DNA of 36,349 nt from contig JAEEGM010000092.1 of the NCBI GenBank assembly GCA_016280325.1, positions 1 to 36,349 on the forward strand, in the 5' to 3' direction. The first letter of the stretch is position 1; every line of letters begins with the position of its first letter. This document shows positions 35,164-36,349 of this stretch, piece after piece. The DNA comes from Eubacterium sp. GTDB taxonomy: Bacteria; Bacillota; Clostridia; Lachnospirales; Lachnospiraceae. Position numbers and translations under genes: made by a program. The notes under the pieces are model-generated. The model saw only the letters and a program-made list of their open reading frames with translations, ran no database searches and was not told the origin of the DNA.

Positions 35164-36349
35164 TTAAATCGAGATCAGGTCTTCATCTGCCAGTTTCTGG
35201 AGAGATTTCAGGATCCCCAACTTTCCGTGTGGCCATGTAAGTCCGCCCTGAAAGTATACGGCATAAGGCTCTTCAATCGGGGCATCTGCCGTTAATTCGA
35301 TGGAAGCCCCCTGGATAAAGGCGCCTGCTGCCATGATTACATCGCTGTGATAACCCGGCATCGCGTACGGTTCGGGAACAACGTGGGCGTCAACAGGTGA
35401 AGCCTCCTGGATTCCGCGACAAAATGCGATAACCCGTTCGGCTGATCCCAGTCGGATCGCCTGTATGATATCATAGCGATCGTCCGTCGGCCCCGGACTG
35501 GTCTCGAACCCCAGCCTATGATAGATATGCGCTGCAAAAATGGCACTTTTCAAGGCGGAAGCGACTACCGTCGGAGCCTGATAAAGCCCTTGATACAGGG
35601 AAGGATTGATCTGAAGTGAAGCGCCGACTTCGGCACCGAGTCCCGGAGAAGTCAGGCGATAGGCGCATTTTTCTATGAGATCCTCCCGCCCCGCGATATA
35701 GCCGCCCATCGGGGCCAGGCCGCCGCCGGGATTCTTGATCAATGATCCGACGCACAGATCGGCACCGACATCGGAAGGTTCGATCGCCTCGACAAATTCT
35801 CCGTAACAGTTGTCAACCATAATGATGATATCTTTACGAATGCCCTTGATGAAACGGATCAGTTCACCGATCTGTTCCACGGAAAGCGTCTTTCGCATCG
35901 CGTATCCCTTGGAGCGCTGGATGGTTACCACTTTGGTCTTGTCGTTGATCGCAGCGCGGATTCCGTCATAATCAAACGAAGAATCCTCCTTCAGATCAAC
36001 CTGGGCATAAGTAATGCCGAACTCCTTCAGCGAGCCCATGCCTTCGCCACGACCGTCGATACCGATGACATTTTCAAGTGTGTCATAAGGTTTACCAACC
36101 GGGGACAAAAGTTCATCACCCGGCCTTAAGAGGGCTGAAAGCGTCAGATACAGCGCGTGTGTTCCGCAGGTGATCTGAGCACGAACCAGCGCCGCCTCCG
36201 TGTGGAACACCGAAGCATAGACACGTTCCAGGGTATCACGTCCGTCATCGTTGTAGCCGTAGCCGGTCGATCCATACAGGTGATTCTCGGATACATGATT
36301 GTCCTGCATGGCTTTAAGCACTTTGAGTGTGCCGCTCTCTGCTCTTTGA
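35164..36349 (-). CDS. Methionine gamma-lyase family / 'aluminum resistance' protein (PLP-dependent), 5' end beyond the window
   Basis: MQDNHVSENHLYGSTGYGYNDDGRDTLERVYASVF, IMVDNCYGEFVE, SLIKNPGGGLAPMGGYIAGR; frame stays open to the window edge (QRAESGTLKVLKAMQD). Confidence 0.92.
   Translation of the reverse strand, partial: QRAESGTLKVLKAMQDNHVSENHLYGSTGYGYNDDGRDTLERVYASVFHTEAALVRAQITCGTHALYLTLSALLRPGDELLSPVGKPYDTLENVIGIDGRGEGMGSLKEFGITYAQVDLKEDSSFDYDGIRAAINDKTKVVTIQRSKGYAMRKTLSVEQIGELIRFIKGIRKDIIIMVDNCYGEFVEAIEPSDVGADLCVGSLIKNPGGGLAPMGGYIAGREDLIEKCAYRLTSPGLGAEVGASLQINPSLYQGLYQAPTVVASALKSAIFAAHIYHRLGFETSPGPTDDRYDIIQAIRLGSAERVIAFCRGIQEASPVDAHVVPEPYAMPGYHSDVIMAAGAFIQGASIELTADAPIEEPYAVYFQGGLTWPHGKLGILKSLQKLADEDLISI

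Overview
The window looks like a core-genome segment of a Firmicutes/Clostridia bacterium, probably Lachnospiraceae-like. That assignment is inferred from gene content and order. No prophage, complete IS element or CRISPR array was seen. The left part (+ strand) carries prp(partial)-rpmA-obgE-nadD/yqeK(fused)-rsfS, a DUF5688-like gene, tRNA-Arg(CCG), a membrane-anchored hypothetical, an RsuA/RluF-type pseudouridine synthase, ligA and a 1160-aa multi-TM protein with a very long acidic tail. The middle has a PHP phosphatase and rqcH (-), then yicC-remA-gmk-lepB-rpoZ (+), a YneA-like LysM gene (-), an Amidase_3 protein (+), a tyrosine recombinase (-) and a BlaI-type repressor (-). The right part is one long minus-strand run: radC-mreB-mreC-mreD-mrdA-rodA-mgsA-(HlyD-like)-yggS-sepF-divIVA-lspA-rluD, preceded by a methionine-gamma-lyase-family/'aluminum resistance' gene. 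The strongest unexplained signals are: (1) two adjacent copies of a ~70-nt cloverleaf-like element between nadD/yqeK and rsfS, with a conserved core and different but self-complementary outer stems; (2) a near-consensus promoter with LexA-type SOS boxes driving the YneA-like gene, divergent from a cell-wall amidase rather than lexA; (3) a ~97-bp long inverted repeat with an 18-bp duplication in one arm, between blaI and the tyrosine recombinase; (4) paired TACANNTGTA operators over the blaI promoter; (5) a NadD-YqeK fusion; (6) a ~250-aa insert in PBP2. All calls come from reading the sequence and supplied ORFs; no database search was run.
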